DNA from: Sessilibacter corallicola
GTDB taxonomy: Bacteria; Pseudomonadota; Gammaproteobacteria; Pseudomonadales; Cellvibrionaceae
DNA length: 64,000 nucleotides
NCBI RefSeq assembly: GCF_021290925.1
Contig: NZ_JAJSLX010000005.1
Coordinates: 1-64,000 of the forward strand
Direction of reading: 5' to 3'
Shown: piece by piece, positions 35,837 through 45,881 of the stretch
Layout of the letters: each line of letters starts with the position of its first letter
Position numbering within the stretch: the first letter of the stretch is position 1
Translations under genes and position numbers: made by a program
The notes under the pieces: model-generated
Databases searched by the model: none
What the model was told of the DNA's origin: nothing
Seen by the model: only the letters and a program-made list of their open reading frames with translations

Positions 35837-37968
35837 ATGAAAAAAATATTGGCTGCAACGGTCAGTGTTGCCGCGTTAATGTTGCCTACTCATGGCGTCA
35901 TGGCAGATGCATCAGTTACTCAAGAGCATATGAAAAAATTAGGCGGCGCCTTAATGCACGTTTCGGAAAATGCTCGAAAAACAACAGGCGCTATGACCAA
36001 AGACGTTGGGATGATGAATCATTCTATTAAGCTCGCCGAAGTAACCAATGATGGTTATGTTCTCGTTGATGCTGTCGCTTCGGGAGAAGCAAAAGAATTG
36101 ATTGCCATGCTGGAGTCAGTAGGAGCGAAGCAGATTTCCAGCTATGGTAAAACGGTGTCTGCCCAAGTGCCCGCAAATAAATTAACGGATATGGCACTGA
36201 GTGACACAATGGCGTTTGCCAAACCTGCGTTGATGACTACGAATGCGGGTTTGGTTAGACAAAGAGGCGATCGCTCTATTCGAACCCAATTTAATCGGCG
36301 TCAGCGCGGCTTAGACGGAGAAGGGTTTACCGTAGGCATCTTATCCGACAGCTACGCTTGCGATCCAGGGCGAACGTCGAATCGCGATCGTTATACAACG
36401 CCCGCACAAGACGTTGAAAATAACGACCTTCCCAGTGGCACTATTATCCGTGACGATCTCGATGATCGAGCGATTTGTACGGATGAAGGACGGGCAATGG
36501 CCCAAATTATTTATGACGCCGTACCTGGTGTTAATTTTATATTCCATACCGCTTTTAATGGTCAGTCTGATTTCGCCAACGGTATTGTTGAGTTGGCTCG
36601 ACAAGGCGCTGATGTCATTGTCGATGATGTGTTGTATTTTGCTGAGCCTATGTTTCAAGACGGTATTATTGCGCAAGCGGTAGATCAAGTTGCAAGTATC
36701 GGTGTGCCTTACTATTCGGCGGCCGGAAATATGGGGCGAGCTTCCTATGAAACTGAATACCACCCAGTAAACACAGGTATCGGCACGCTGGCCGACTTTG
36801 ATCCAGGTACCGGTGTCGATCTTGTTCAGGGACTTATTGTCGACGGCGTTGATGTTGGCGGTGGAATTGAGCAGACCACATTCTCTTTCCAGTGGGACAG
36901 CCCTAACTTATCTGCCGGTGGTCTGGGGGCCCAAAACGATGTGGATATTATGGTGTTTAACGCCGATGCATCCGAAGTAATACCAAATTGTCCAAGCGCT
37001 GGACCGGGAGGCTCTGGTCCAGAAATCTGTGTTGTTAGACAAACGGATGGTGGCAATGGCGGTGATGCCATTGAAGTGCTGTCGATATTAGATACTACCG
37101 GTGGCGCTACCGTTCAGTTAGCATTTTTAACAGAAACAGGGGATGCGCCAGAGTTTGTTAAATACGTTGTCGTGGCGGGAAATATTGCGGCGTCAGAATA
37201 TCCACTGAATGCATCCACCAGTTATGGTCACAGCAATGCAGCCGGAGGCGAAAGTGTTGCCGCGTCGGCATTTTTCTTTAATCGTTCGTTCATAGGTAAT
37301 TCAAGGGTTCAACAGGTGCGTGCAAACGCCGGTGAACAAGAATGTGTTCCAGCGTGTTTAAACGATTTTTCTTCGCTGGTGGCACGCCAATTTTATTTGA
37401 TGTCAACGGTAACCGTTTGCCATCCGCCGAGGTGCGTTTGAAACCTGGGGTTACCGCTGCCGACGGCGTTAATACCAGTTTCTTCTCATTTGACTTAGCC
37501 CGCGATGACGATGACGGAGACGGTGCGTTCCGACGACGTGAACGAGGAGAGTTCCCCAATTTCTTTGGTACCTCAGCCGCCGCACCGAACGCAGCCGCAG
37601 TCGCAGTGCAAATGTTACAGTCGGTTTCTAATCCAATTCGATTCCGAGATCGAGAAAATCGATTGCGTTTTCGCATGTGTCGTCCCGACGGTAGAAGTGT
37701 GAATATCAGAAGAGGGCAGGGCCGAATTGTGCGCAGATTAAATCGCGGATTTACTTTGGGTAGCTGTGATAGACCGAGCCCGGAAATGATTTATGACGTT
37801 ATGCGTGATACCGCTCGCGATATGACTGTTCGAGCATCAGTGAGTAACGGGGCAACAGTTCAGATCTTTGATGAAGTAGGACCTTCTGGATTCGATTTTG
37901 ATTCTGGATTTGGCTTCGTCAATGCTCGTGCTGCAGTAAGAGTGTTGCGAAATCGATTAGATCAATAA
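35837..37968 (+). pseudogene. Subtilase-like secreted protein 1, frameshifted
   Basis: First of three tandem S8/S53-like proteins. The frame beginning at 35837 (signal peptide ending 'VMADA') stays intact through the Asp motif 'VGILSDSYACDPG', the 'CTDEGRAMAQ' motif and the oxyanion Asn 'SAAGN'. It then loses one base near 37375 (a G missing in TCTTCGCTGG relative to copies 2 and 3) and ends at 37441 in unrelated residues. The correct frame resumes, reading 'AGGTPILFDVNGNRLP', and continues through the Ser motif 'FGTSAAAPNAAAV' to 37968. All else is conserved, so the break is recent or a sequencing error. A truncated product would lack the catalytic Ser. Confidence 0.85.
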
Positions 37969-37982
37969 ATAGTAAAAATGAT

Positions 37983-38015
37983 AAAAAGCCGGTGAAGAGA
38001 TTCATCGGCTTTTTT
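37983..38015 (+). terminator. Terminator after subtilase 1
   Basis: AAAAAGCCGGTGAA / TTCATCGGCTTTTTT stem with a short loop. Confidence 0.88.
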
Positions 38016-38351
38016 GTTTTGATTAATATGACAGTAAAATTACCGTTTGAAATAACCTATGCTGATAATGTTTGAGTGAAGGCGGTTTTAATAAATAAAA
38101 ATTTGGAGTGAATTTCGTTTTAATGCTTTTATGTGTTTTGTGGTAACTAAAGTATTAATTTTTATTTTTATAAAAACGTACAATTTATCTTAATTAAACA
38201 ATTTTTATTATTGTCTATAAATAAAAAATAGAAATTCTTTGATGGTTGCCGCAAAAACGATTAAAAAAATTATTTTCGTATTTTTCTCGGTTGGAACTTA
38301 ACAGTGAATACTTAAAATATTGGTTCACTTTATGATCGAGGAATTGGATTC
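38016..38351. other. Gap before subtilase 2
   Basis: About 335 AT-rich bases with the promoter and GAGGA ribosome site of the next gene. Nothing else seen. Confidence 0.5.
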
Positions 38352-40538
38352 ATGAGAAAATTATTGGCAATGACAGTTAGCGCTGCTGCGTTAGTGTTGG
38401 CCACAAACGGTGCTGTTGCGGATGAATTAACACAAGCGTTGCAGGTTAAAAAAATCGGCAGCGCGTTAATGCAAGTATCGAAAAACGCATCGGAAAAAAG
38501 CGGTGCTGAAATTGGCATGATGGGATCAGATGCTAATCCTATTAAATTGGCGAATGTATCGAGCGACGGTTATGTCTTGATTGATGCCGTCGCAGCCGAT
38601 GGTGCTGATAAATTAGTTGCAATGCTTGAGTCTCTCGGTGCAAAAAATATTTCCAGCTACGGGCGTATGGTTTCAGCCAGCGTGCCTGCGGCAAAATTAA
38701 CGGATATGGCGTTGAGCGAAACAATGGCTTTCGCAAGACCGGTAACGATGGCAACCAATGCCGGTGTTGTCACGCAACAAGGTACGCGTGCGATTGGTGC
38801 TGATATCAATAATACCGTATTGGGTTTGGACGGCAGTGGTTTTACCGTCGGTGTTTTATCCGACAGTTTTGATTGTGATCCGGGCACACTTGCCGGTGAT
38901 CGTTACGCAACGCCGGAAGAGGATGTTGCCAATGGCGATATTCCTGCCACCTATGAAAATTTAGAACCCATTGCCGATCCGACCGGATGTACCGACGAAG
39001 GTCGAGCTATGGCTCAGTTGATTGTCGATAATGTTCCCGGCGTAAATATTCTTTTCCACTCTGCCTTTAATGGCCAAGCGAGTTTTGCCGAAGGCATCGT
39101 TGAGTTAGCACGTGCCGGTGCTGACGTTATTGTCGATGATGTTATTTATTTTGCCGAACCTATGTTCCAAGACGGCATCATCGCACAGGCCGCCGATGAA
39201 GTTTCTCGTCTCGGTATTCCTTATTATTCTTCCAGCAGCAACTATGGACGCGATTCGTTTGAGAGCAACTATCGTGCAGTAGAAGCGACCATCGATTCTG
39301 TCGAAGGTATTTGGCACGATTTCGATGAAGGCGAAGGCGTCGACTTATTAAAAACCATCACATTAAACGGTGCTAACCAAACCAGTTTAAGTTTTCAGTG
39401 GGACAGCCCTAATTTTTCTGCCGGTGGCGCTGGTGCAACCAACGACGTTGACGTGATCATGTTTGATGAAAACGGAGTTCGTGTGCCAAATTGTTTGGAA
39501 TTCCAAGCAGAAAATAACGGCGAATTTCCACCATTGTGTCAATTCTTATTGGATGATGGCGGCGGTTTTGTTGACGGTGGTAATGGTGGCGATGCGATTG
39601 AAGTTGTGTCGTTAGTGGATTCCGTGGGCGGCTCTACCGTGCAATTGGGTTTCTTAACCGAAACCGGTGAAGCGCCTGGGTTCGTAAAGTATGTGATTTA
39701 CGAAGGCGGTGTTTCTGACTCCGAATACCCTATTAATGCTTCAACCGCTTATGGCCACAACAACGCTGCCGGTTCTGAAGGTGTTGGTGCTTCGGCATTT
39801 TTCTTTAACGAAGCATTTATCGGTGATGCGAATACTGAATCGGCGCGCGCAGAAGCTGGTGAAGAAGAATGTGTCCCTGCTTGTTTAAACAGCTTTTCAT
39901 CGGCCGGCGGTACGCCCATTCTGTTTGACTTAGAAGGCAATCGCTTACCGGCACCTGAAGTTCGTTTAAAGCCGGGTGTAACAGCATCGGATGGTGGCAA
40001 CACGTCGTTCTTCTTTTTCGATACTTTCTTCGATGACGACGACAGCGACGGTGTTTTCGCAACCAATGAAGAAGAGGAATTCCCGAATTTCTTCGGTACC
40101 TCTGCGGCGGCTCCGAACGCGGCGTCTGTGGCATTGCAAATGATACAAGCAACGGCTTCGCCAGTTTTAGGAACCAACCAGCGTGGCGAAACAACCTACA
40201 CTATGTGTCGTCCAAATTACTTCGGCGGTCGTAAATTTGGTCGTACCGTTCGTGTTCGCGAAGACAGAGTCGACGCTCGTTTGGCTCGCGGTTTCTTATA
40301 CGGCGCGTGTAATCGTCCAGAGACTCAAGCGATTTATCACGCAATGCGTGTAACCGCAAAAGACATGAACATCGCTTCTTTTGGTAGCGGTGTAACATCC
40401 AGCACGTTTGAAGAAATCGGTCCACTAGGATTTGATTTTGATTCGGGCTTTGGATTTGTCGATGGTCCAGCGGCGGTAAAAGCCATTAAGAAAAAACAGC
40501 ATTATTACTATTTTCCCTATTTTAGAAAATTCGATTAA
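38352..40538 (+). CDS. Subtilase-like secreted protein 2
   Basis: A 728-residue exported protein. A signal peptide (about 1-23, ending 'AVAD') is followed by an inhibitor-like prodomain (about 65-130, 'VLIDAVAADGADKLVAMLES'). The catalytic domain runs from about 155 to 690: Asp in 'VGVLSDSFDCDPG' (~170), 'CTDEGRAMAQLI' (~214) where subtilisin has HGT, 'VIVDDVIYFAEPMFQDG', Asn in 'SSSNYGRD' (~296) and Ser in 'FGTSAAAPNAASVA' (~584). Glu replaces the usual His, so catalysis would be sedolisin-like or altered. An aspartate-rich loop 'FDDDDSDG' (~557) looks calcium-binding. The tail 'KKKQHYYYFPYF' is basic and aromatic. GAGGA precedes the ATG. It is intact. Confidence 0.92.
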   Translation: MRKLLAMTVSAAALVLATNGAVADELTQALQVKKIGSALMQVSKNASEKSGAEIGMMGSDANPIKLANVSSDGYVLIDAVAADGADKLVAMLESLGAKNISSYGRMVSASVPAAKLTDMALSETMAFARPVTMATNAGVVTQQGTRAIGADINNTVLGLDGSGFTVGVLSDSFDCDPGTLAGDRYATPEEDVANGDIPATYENLEPIADPTGCTDEGRAMAQLIVDNVPGVNILFHSAFNGQASFAEGIVELARAGADVIVDDVIYFAEPMFQDGIIAQAADEVSRLGIPYYSSSSNYGRDSFESNYRAVEATIDSVEGIWHDFDEGEGVDLLKTITLNGANQTSLSFQWDSPNFSAGGAGATNDVDVIMFDENGVRVPNCLEFQAENNGEFPPLCQFLLDDGGGFVDGGNGGDAIEVVSLVDSVGGSTVQLGFLTETGEAPGFVKYVIYEGGVSDSEYPINASTAYGHNNAAGSEGVGASAFFFNEAFIGDANTESARAEAGEEECVPACLNSFSSAGGTPILFDLEGNRLPAPEVRLKPGVTASDGGNTSFFFFDTFFDDDDSDGVFATNEEEEFPNFFGTSAAAPNAASVALQMIQATASPVLGTNQRGETTYTMCRPNYFGGRKFGRTVRVREDRVDARLARGFLYGACNRPETQAIYHAMRVTAKDMNIASFGSGVTSSTFEEIGPLGFDFDSGFGFVDGPAAVKAIKKKQHYYYFPYFRKFD

Positions 40539-40572
40539 CGTTGAATTACTAGAAAGCGAATTTTAGATTGAT

Positions 40573-40602
40573 AAAAACCGGCGAATCTTTCGTCGGTTTT
40601 TT
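40573..40602 (+). terminator. Terminator after subtilase 2
   Basis: AAAAACCGGCGAA / TTCGTCGGTTTTTT hairpin with T tract. Confidence 0.88.
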
Positions 40603-41020
40603 GCGTTTAGAGGCATCTAATCAAATACATGAAAGTTCATGAGAGTTTATGCTGGATGGTCAGCTTTTAGCGGGTTTTAATAACAGAATAACATCTGAAT
40701 TTTTCGATATTTTTTTGCCGCAGGCTTGCGGTTATCTTGCTATCAGTTAATTTGAACTATTTTAGAAATAAATTTAATCAATAAATCCAGATAAAAAATA
40801 CCGAAATAAACAGTTCATTAATCTATTTTAAATGGCTCGATAAACAAAGACGTCTATAAACTTATTTTAAAAATAAAAACGGAATTTTTGAGAAAACTCC
40901 CAAAAGAAAATAAAAAAACGTTTTTATACGTTTGTGAAATCTAGGAACTAAATCGTCTTGGGGTAGAATGTCTATTCATTCCACGATCAAATAAATTGAT
41001 GCTTAAGGGGATTTAGGTTC
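40603..41020. other. Gap before subtilase 3
   Basis: About 420 bases, AT-rich, with an AAGGGGA ribosome site at its end. No gene or repeat seen. Confidence 0.5.
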
Positions 41021-43195
41021 ATGAAAAAACTATTGACCGCAACAGCCAGTGTTGCTGCGTTGATGCTTACAGCTCAAGGTGCAATGGCTGATGTATCCGC
41101 AGTGCCTAGCCAGATGAAAAAACTCGGCAGTGCACTAACGCAAGTTTCTGTTAACGCGCAAACTGCCAGTGGTGCTTCTGTTGGTACTATGGGTACAGCA
41201 AATAACACCATCAAATTGGCCGAAGTAGACAGTAAAGGTTACGTTCTTATTGATGCCGTAGCATCGGAAGGTACCGCAGAACTCGTTGCCATGCTTGAGT
41301 CGATTGGCGCTAAAAATATTGCCAGTTATGGCCGTGTGGTTTCAGCACGTGTTCCCGCCAACAAATTAACCGACATGGCATTAAGCGACGCAATGGCATT
41401 TGCGAATCCTGCGTTTATGGAATCTAACGTTGGTATTGTTACCCAGCAGGGTGACCGCGCCATGGGAACCGACATCAACCGTGAAGCTCTTGGTCTTGAC
41501 GGTACTGGTTTTACCGTTGGTGTACTATCAGACAGTTTCGAATGTGACCCAGGTTCACTCGCCGGTGGTCCATACACCACGCCTGCCGAAGACGTCGCTA
41601 ACGGCGATATTCCAGCTACATTCATTAACCTAGAAGCTATCGGTGATCCAGACGGTTGTATCGACGAAGGTCGAGGCATGGCGCAACTTATTGTTGATGC
41701 TGTGCCGGGTGTAAACATTATTTTCCACACGGCGTTTAACGGCCAAGCAAGTTTCGCTGAGGGTATTGTCGAGCTAGCACTTGCCGGTGCTGATGTTATC
41801 GTTGATGACGTTATCTACTTTACCGAGCCAATGTTCCAAGACGGAATCATTGCACAAGCCGCTGATGAAGTAGCGCGTTTGGGTGTGCCTTATTATTCAT
41901 CCAACGGTAACCGTGCACGCGATGCGTTCGAGACTGATTACCGTGCCGTAGAAGCGACCATCGATACTACCGAAGGTACCTGGCACGACTTTGATCCAGG
42001 TGAAGGCGTTGATCTACTGAAAACCGTTACTCTCGATGGTTCTACCCAGGTTAACCTGACTTTCCAATGGGACAGCCCAAGCTTCTCAACCGGTGGTCTT
42101 GGTTCTCCGAACGATCTAGACGTTGTTATGTTTGACGAAAACGGCGTTCGCGTTCCTGATTGTTTTGTCTTCCAAGATGAAAACGGCTTCTTCCCTCCTT
42201 TATGTCAATTCACCTTCGCTGGTGCTGAAGGCGGTGACGGCGGCGACGCTATCGAATTGGTTTCATTGGTTGATTTCACTGGTGGTGCTACCGTTCAGTT
42301 GGGTTTCCTAACCGAAACTGGCGACGCTCCTGGATTTGTTAAATACGTTATCTTCGGCGGCAACATTACCGATTCAGAATACGCAATTGATGCGCCTTCT
42401 GGCTTCGGTCACAACAACGCAGCCGGTGCTGAAGGCGTTGCGGCTTCTGCATTCTTCCTAACCGAGCCGTTTATTGGTGATGCTAACTCCAATACGTTAC
42501 GCGCTGAAGCGGGCGAAGAAGAGTGTCGTCCAGCGTGTTTGAATGACTTCTCATCAGCTGGTGGTACACCGATCTTCTTTGATGTTGCCGGTAACCGACT
42601 GCCCGCGCCTGAAGTTCGCTTCAAGCCAGGCCTAACCGCACCAGATGGCACTAACACCTCGTTCTTCTTCTCAGATACTAGCCGTGATGACGATGACAGT
42701 GATGGCGAATTCGTAACTGGTGAAGAAGGTGAGTTCCCGAACTTCTTCGGTACCTCAGCGGCGGCACCAAATGCTTCAACCATTGCTGTGCAAATGTTAG
42801 AAGCAACAACGTCTCCAATCCTGCGTACCGTAAGCAGCGGCAATACTATTTATGTTATGTGTCAGCCTGGTATCTTCGGCGGCCGTTTATTGGGTCGAAC
42901 TCGTTGGACTCCTGAAAACTTAGTTGAAGATCGTATTGCAAGTGGTCACTTGTTAGGTGCGTGTAGCCGTCCAGATCCGCAATCTATCTACCACGTAATG
43001 CGTACCACAGCGACCGATATGACTGTTCGTGCATCACTTGCTGATGGATCAACAATTCAAACCTTCGATGAAATAGGTCCTTACGGATTCGACTTTGACT
43101 CAGGCTTTGGTTATGTGAATGCGCCTGCGGCAGTGGAAGCAATCAAGAAAAAGCAACGTTTCTACTACTTCCCTTACTTTAAGAAGTTCTACTAA
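41021..43195 (+). CDS. Subtilase-like secreted protein 3
   Basis: A 724-residue paralogue of 38352 with the same layout: signal peptide, prodomain-like segment 'VLIDAVASEGTAELVAMLES', then Asp 'VGVLSDSFECDPG', 'CIDEGRGMAQLIVD' (Glu where His is usual), 'VIVDDVIYFTEPMFQDG' and Ser 'FGTSAAAPNASTIA' (~580). The oxyanion-region Asn is in 'SSNGNRAR'. The aspartate-rich loop 'RDDDDSDGEF' and the tail 'KKKQRFYYFPYFKKFY' are retained. Codon usage is more GC-rich than in copy 1. The three genes have separate terminators and so are probably expressed as independent units. Role: secreted protease or binding protein, substrate unknown. Confidence 0.92.
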   Translation: MKKLLTATASVAALMLTAQGAMADVSAVPSQMKKLGSALTQVSVNAQTASGASVGTMGTANNTIKLAEVDSKGYVLIDAVASEGTAELVAMLESIGAKNIASYGRVVSARVPANKLTDMALSDAMAFANPAFMESNVGIVTQQGDRAMGTDINREALGLDGTGFTVGVLSDSFECDPGSLAGGPYTTPAEDVANGDIPATFINLEAIGDPDGCIDEGRGMAQLIVDAVPGVNIIFHTAFNGQASFAEGIVELALAGADVIVDDVIYFTEPMFQDGIIAQAADEVARLGVPYYSSNGNRARDAFETDYRAVEATIDTTEGTWHDFDPGEGVDLLKTVTLDGSTQVNLTFQWDSPSFSTGGLGSPNDLDVVMFDENGVRVPDCFVFQDENGFFPPLCQFTFAGAEGGDGGDAIELVSLVDFTGGATVQLGFLTETGDAPGFVKYVIFGGNITDSEYAIDAPSGFGHNNAAGAEGVAASAFFLTEPFIGDANSNTLRAEAGEEECRPACLNDFSSAGGTPIFFDVAGNRLPAPEVRFKPGLTAPDGTNTSFFFSDTSRDDDDSDGEFVTGEEGEFPNFFGTSAAAPNASTIAVQMLEATTSPILRTVSSGNTIYVMCQPGIFGGRLLGRTRWTPENLVEDRIASGHLLGACSRPDPQSIYHVMRTTATDMTVRASLADGSTIQTFDEIGPYGFDFDSGFGYVNAPAAVEAIKKKQRFYYFPYFKKFY

Positions 43196-43222
43196 GTTAT
43201 AAGTCGTAGTCGTTCTACACCG

Positions 43223-43253
43223 AAAACCGGCGAGTTATCTCGCCGGTTTTTTT
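43223..43253 (+). terminator. Terminator after subtilase 3
   Basis: AAAACCGGCGAG / CTCGCCGGTTTTTTT with a TTAT loop. Confidence 0.95.
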
Positions 43254-43602
43254 ATGCCTCCAGTTTCACTTTGGCAGCCGCCAAATTACCTGGATCTAAT
43301 CGGTTAAATCAAAACGGAATCAAAACGGCGCCATTGATTAAAAATGTAACAGCACTGGTTGATTTTGTTAGTAAATAGAGTCAAATAAAAAACCAGGTTG
43401 TTAGTCGCAAAGCCCTATAAACCGGGCGCTGAAAACTATTGTCATTAAATCTGGTGACTTTTGTCATTGGCGAAAACAGGTCTTTCGACCAAGCTTTAGG
43501 CATTCGATTTAACCGTGGCTGGCATTATTCGAGTCAGTCTCGCTATCAGGTCTCCCTTCAACTGCTGATAGCTATAACAAAAAGAGAGAGAGGAAGGTTG
43601 TC
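43254..43602. other. Upstream region of acyl-CoA dehydrogenase gene
   Basis: About 350 bases without a credible gene. It contains the inverted repeat at 43542-43572 and an AGGAAGG ribosome site at its end. Confidence 0.5.
43542..43572. promoter_or_regulatory. Inverted repeat before acyl-CoA dehydrogenase gene
   Basis: GCTATCAG (43542-43549) and CTGATAGC (43565-43572) form a perfect 8-base inverted repeat 31 bases before the ATG. It could be an operator or an mRNA hairpin; it does not match a FadR or PsrA site that I know. Confidence 0.4.
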
Positions 43603-45387
43603 ATGCCAGAATATAAAGCTCCTTTGCGCGATATCGACTTCGTTTTAAACGACGTATTGAACGCCGAAAAACACTATCAAGATTTGCCTGATTGCGAAGA
43701 AGCGACGCCTGATATGGTGTCTGCAATCATCGAAGAAGGAGCCAAGTTTGCCGAGCGCGTGTTGTCACCTTTGAACCAAATAGGTGATCAGCAAGGTTGC
43801 CAGTGGAACGACGGCCAAGTCACAACACCAGAAGGCTTTAAAGAAGCGTATCAGCAATACGTTGAAAGCGGCTGGCCATCACTTGCTCATGAAGAACAAT
43901 ACGGCGGCCAAGGTTTACCAGAATCCTTAGGGTTGGTGCTCAATGAATTGGTGGGTACCGCCAACTGGTCGTGGAGCATGTACCCAGGTTTAAGCCACGG
44001 TGCCATGAACACACTAGACGCCCATGGCACCGAAGAGCAAAAGCAAACCTATTTAACCCAATTAATCAGTGGTAATTGGACCGGCACCATGTGTTTGACC
44101 GAGCCTCACTGTGGTACAGATTTGGGGATGTTGAGAACCAAAGCTGAGCCGCAAGCTGACGGTTCTTATAAGGTGTCAGGTACTAAAATCTTTATTTCTG
44201 CCGGTGAACACGACATGGCAGAAAACATTGTCCATATTGTGCTTGCCCGCCTTCCCGATGCGCCTGCTGGAACCAAAGGTATTTCCCTATTTATTGTTCC
44301 TAAGCATTTGCCAGAATCACTGACCGAATCAAACGGTGTTAGCTGTGGATCCCTCGAACACAAAATGGGAATTCACGGTAACTCAACCTGTGTCATGAAC
44401 TTCGACGAAGCGACTGGTTACCTAATTGGACCGCCAAATAAAGGTTTGAATTGTATGTTTACCTTTATGAACACCGCTCGTTTAGGAACGGCGTTGCAAG
44501 GTCTTGCTCACGCTGAGTGGGGTTTCCAAAATTCACTGACTTACGCCAAAGATCGTTTGCAAATGCGCGCCTTAAATGGTCCTGCGCATCCCGACAAGCC
44601 TGCCGATCCGATCATTGTTCATCCTGAAGTGCGCAAAATGTTGCTCACCCAAAAAGCGTTTGCTGAAGGTGGTCGTGCATTAATTTATTACTGTGCTCAA
44701 TTAGTGGATAAAGCGAAAGCGCACGAAGGCGAAGAAAAAGAAAAGGCCGATGCATTACTGGCATTTTTAACACCAATTGCCAAAGCGTTTTTAACCGAAG
44801 TGGGTTTCGAATCAGCCAACCACGGTTTACAGATCTACGGCGGTCACGGTTTTATTGCCGAGTGGGGCATGGAGCAAAACGTTCGCGACAGCCGAATTTC
44901 TATGTTGTACGAAGGCACCACACAAATTCAAGCCATTGATTTATTAGGTCGTAAAGTCTTAATGACTCAAGGTGAAGCCCTTAAAGGATTTACCAAAATT
45001 CTTCACAAATTCTGCCAAGCAGAAATCGATAACGAAGCTTTGGCTAAATACGTCAAACCGCTGGTAGAGCTCAATAAAGAATGGGGCGAAATTACTATGC
45101 AGATTGGCATGAAAGCCATGCAAAATCGCGACGAAGTGGGGGCGGCCAGTGTCGACTACTTGATGTATTCCGGTTATGTCGTACTGGGTTATATGTGGGC
45201 ATTAATGGCAAAAACAGCGCAAGAGAAAATAGATTCAGGCGCAAGTGATGATTTTTATCAAGCAAAATTAAAGACGGCTGATTTTTATTTTAATAGAATT
45301 CTGCCTCGAACCCGATCCTTAGTTGAAACTATGAAATCCGGTTCCGACAGTTTGATGTCGTTAGAAGAAGACCATTTTGTCTTTTAA
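43603..45387 (+). CDS. Acyl-CoA dehydrogenase (FadE2-like)
   Basis: Flavoprotein for the first beta-oxidation step, passing electrons to ETF. The 594-residue length and N-terminus 'PEYKAPLRDIDFVLNDVL' match the large pseudomonad-type acyl-CoA dehydrogenases, not E. coli FadE. Seen are 'GTMCLTEPHCGTDLG' (FAD/substrate-binding, about 160-175), 'KIFISAGEHDM', and the catalytic Glu in 'MLYEGTTQIQAIDL' (~435). A C-terminal helical extension ends 'SLMSLEEDHFVF'. AGGAAGG lies before the ATG. The electron acceptor genes etfBA are 6 kb downstream. SCP2 follows 33 bases later. Confidence 0.95.
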   Translation: MPEYKAPLRDIDFVLNDVLNAEKHYQDLPDCEEATPDMVSAIIEEGAKFAERVLSPLNQIGDQQGCQWNDGQVTTPEGFKEAYQQYVESGWPSLAHEEQYGGQGLPESLGLVLNELVGTANWSWSMYPGLSHGAMNTLDAHGTEEQKQTYLTQLISGNWTGTMCLTEPHCGTDLGMLRTKAEPQADGSYKVSGTKIFISAGEHDMAENIVHIVLARLPDAPAGTKGISLFIVPKHLPESLTESNGVSCGSLEHKMGIHGNSTCVMNFDEATGYLIGPPNKGLNCMFTFMNTARLGTALQGLAHAEWGFQNSLTYAKDRLQMRALNGPAHPDKPADPIIVHPEVRKMLLTQKAFAEGGRALIYYCAQLVDKAKAHEGEEKEKADALLAFLTPIAKAFLTEVGFESANHGLQIYGGHGFIAEWGMEQNVRDSRISMLYEGTTQIQAIDLLGRKVLMTQGEALKGFTKILHKFCQAEIDNEALAKYVKPLVELNKEWGEITMQIGMKAMQNRDEVGAASVDYLMYSGYVVLGYMWALMAKTAQEKIDSGASDDFYQAKLKTADFYFNRILPRTRSLVETMKSGSDSLMSLEEDHFVF

Positions 45388-45420
45388 TTACTGATACAAC
45401 ATAAAAACGAGGAATAATCA

Positions 45421-45738
45421 GTGGCAGATTTAAGTGCTTTATTTAGTCAAATGAGTGAACGCTTCGACGCAAGTGCAGCGGCAGGAACCGACGCCGTTTT
45501 TCAATACGATATCAGTGAAGCTGGACAATGGTCAGTGACCGTTAAAGATAGCGAATGTTCTGTTGTAGAAGGTAAAGCGGAAGAGCCGACAGTCACCTTA
45601 ATTATGGACGCGCAAACACTGGAAGAAGTTATGTCTGGTGAAACCGACGGCATGCAAGCATTTATGACTGGCCGAATTAAAGCCGAAGGTGATGTCATGC
45701 TGGCAACCAAATTAGCGGTACTTTTCCCAGTTCCATAA
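45421..45738 (+). CDS. SCP2-type sterol/acyl-binding protein
   Basis: A 105-residue SCP2 domain protein with a GTG start and GAGGA before it. The fold-typical 'VVEGKAEEPTVTLIMDAQTLEEVMSGETDGMQAFMTGRIKAEGD' stretch (residues about 51-94) covers most of the domain. These bind long-chain acyl chains or lipids. Position directly after the acyl-CoA dehydrogenase suggests that it delivers substrate to it. Confidence 0.92.
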   Translation: MADLSALFSQMSERFDASAAAGTDAVFQYDISEAGQWSVTVKDSECSVVEGKAEEPTVTLIMDAQTLEEVMSGETDGMQAFMTGRIKAEGDVMLATKLAVLFPVP

Positions 45739-45771
45739 TGACTTAAACCGTTCTGGGCACAGAAATACCTA

Positions 45772-45813
45772 CCATCCCATCAAAGAATTCTCCTAATTTC
45801 TTTAATGGGATGG
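45772..45813 (+). terminator. Long hairpin after SCP2 gene
   Basis: CCATCCCAT / ATGGGATGG with an inner AAAGAA/TTCTTT continuation makes a stem of about 15 pairs with bulges. It lacks a T tract. Confidence 0.6.
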
Positions 45814-45881
45814 CACCAATACAATAAAGAATTAATTCAAAATATTCTCGATAAAAATAACTATACGGGGAGTTCCACGCT

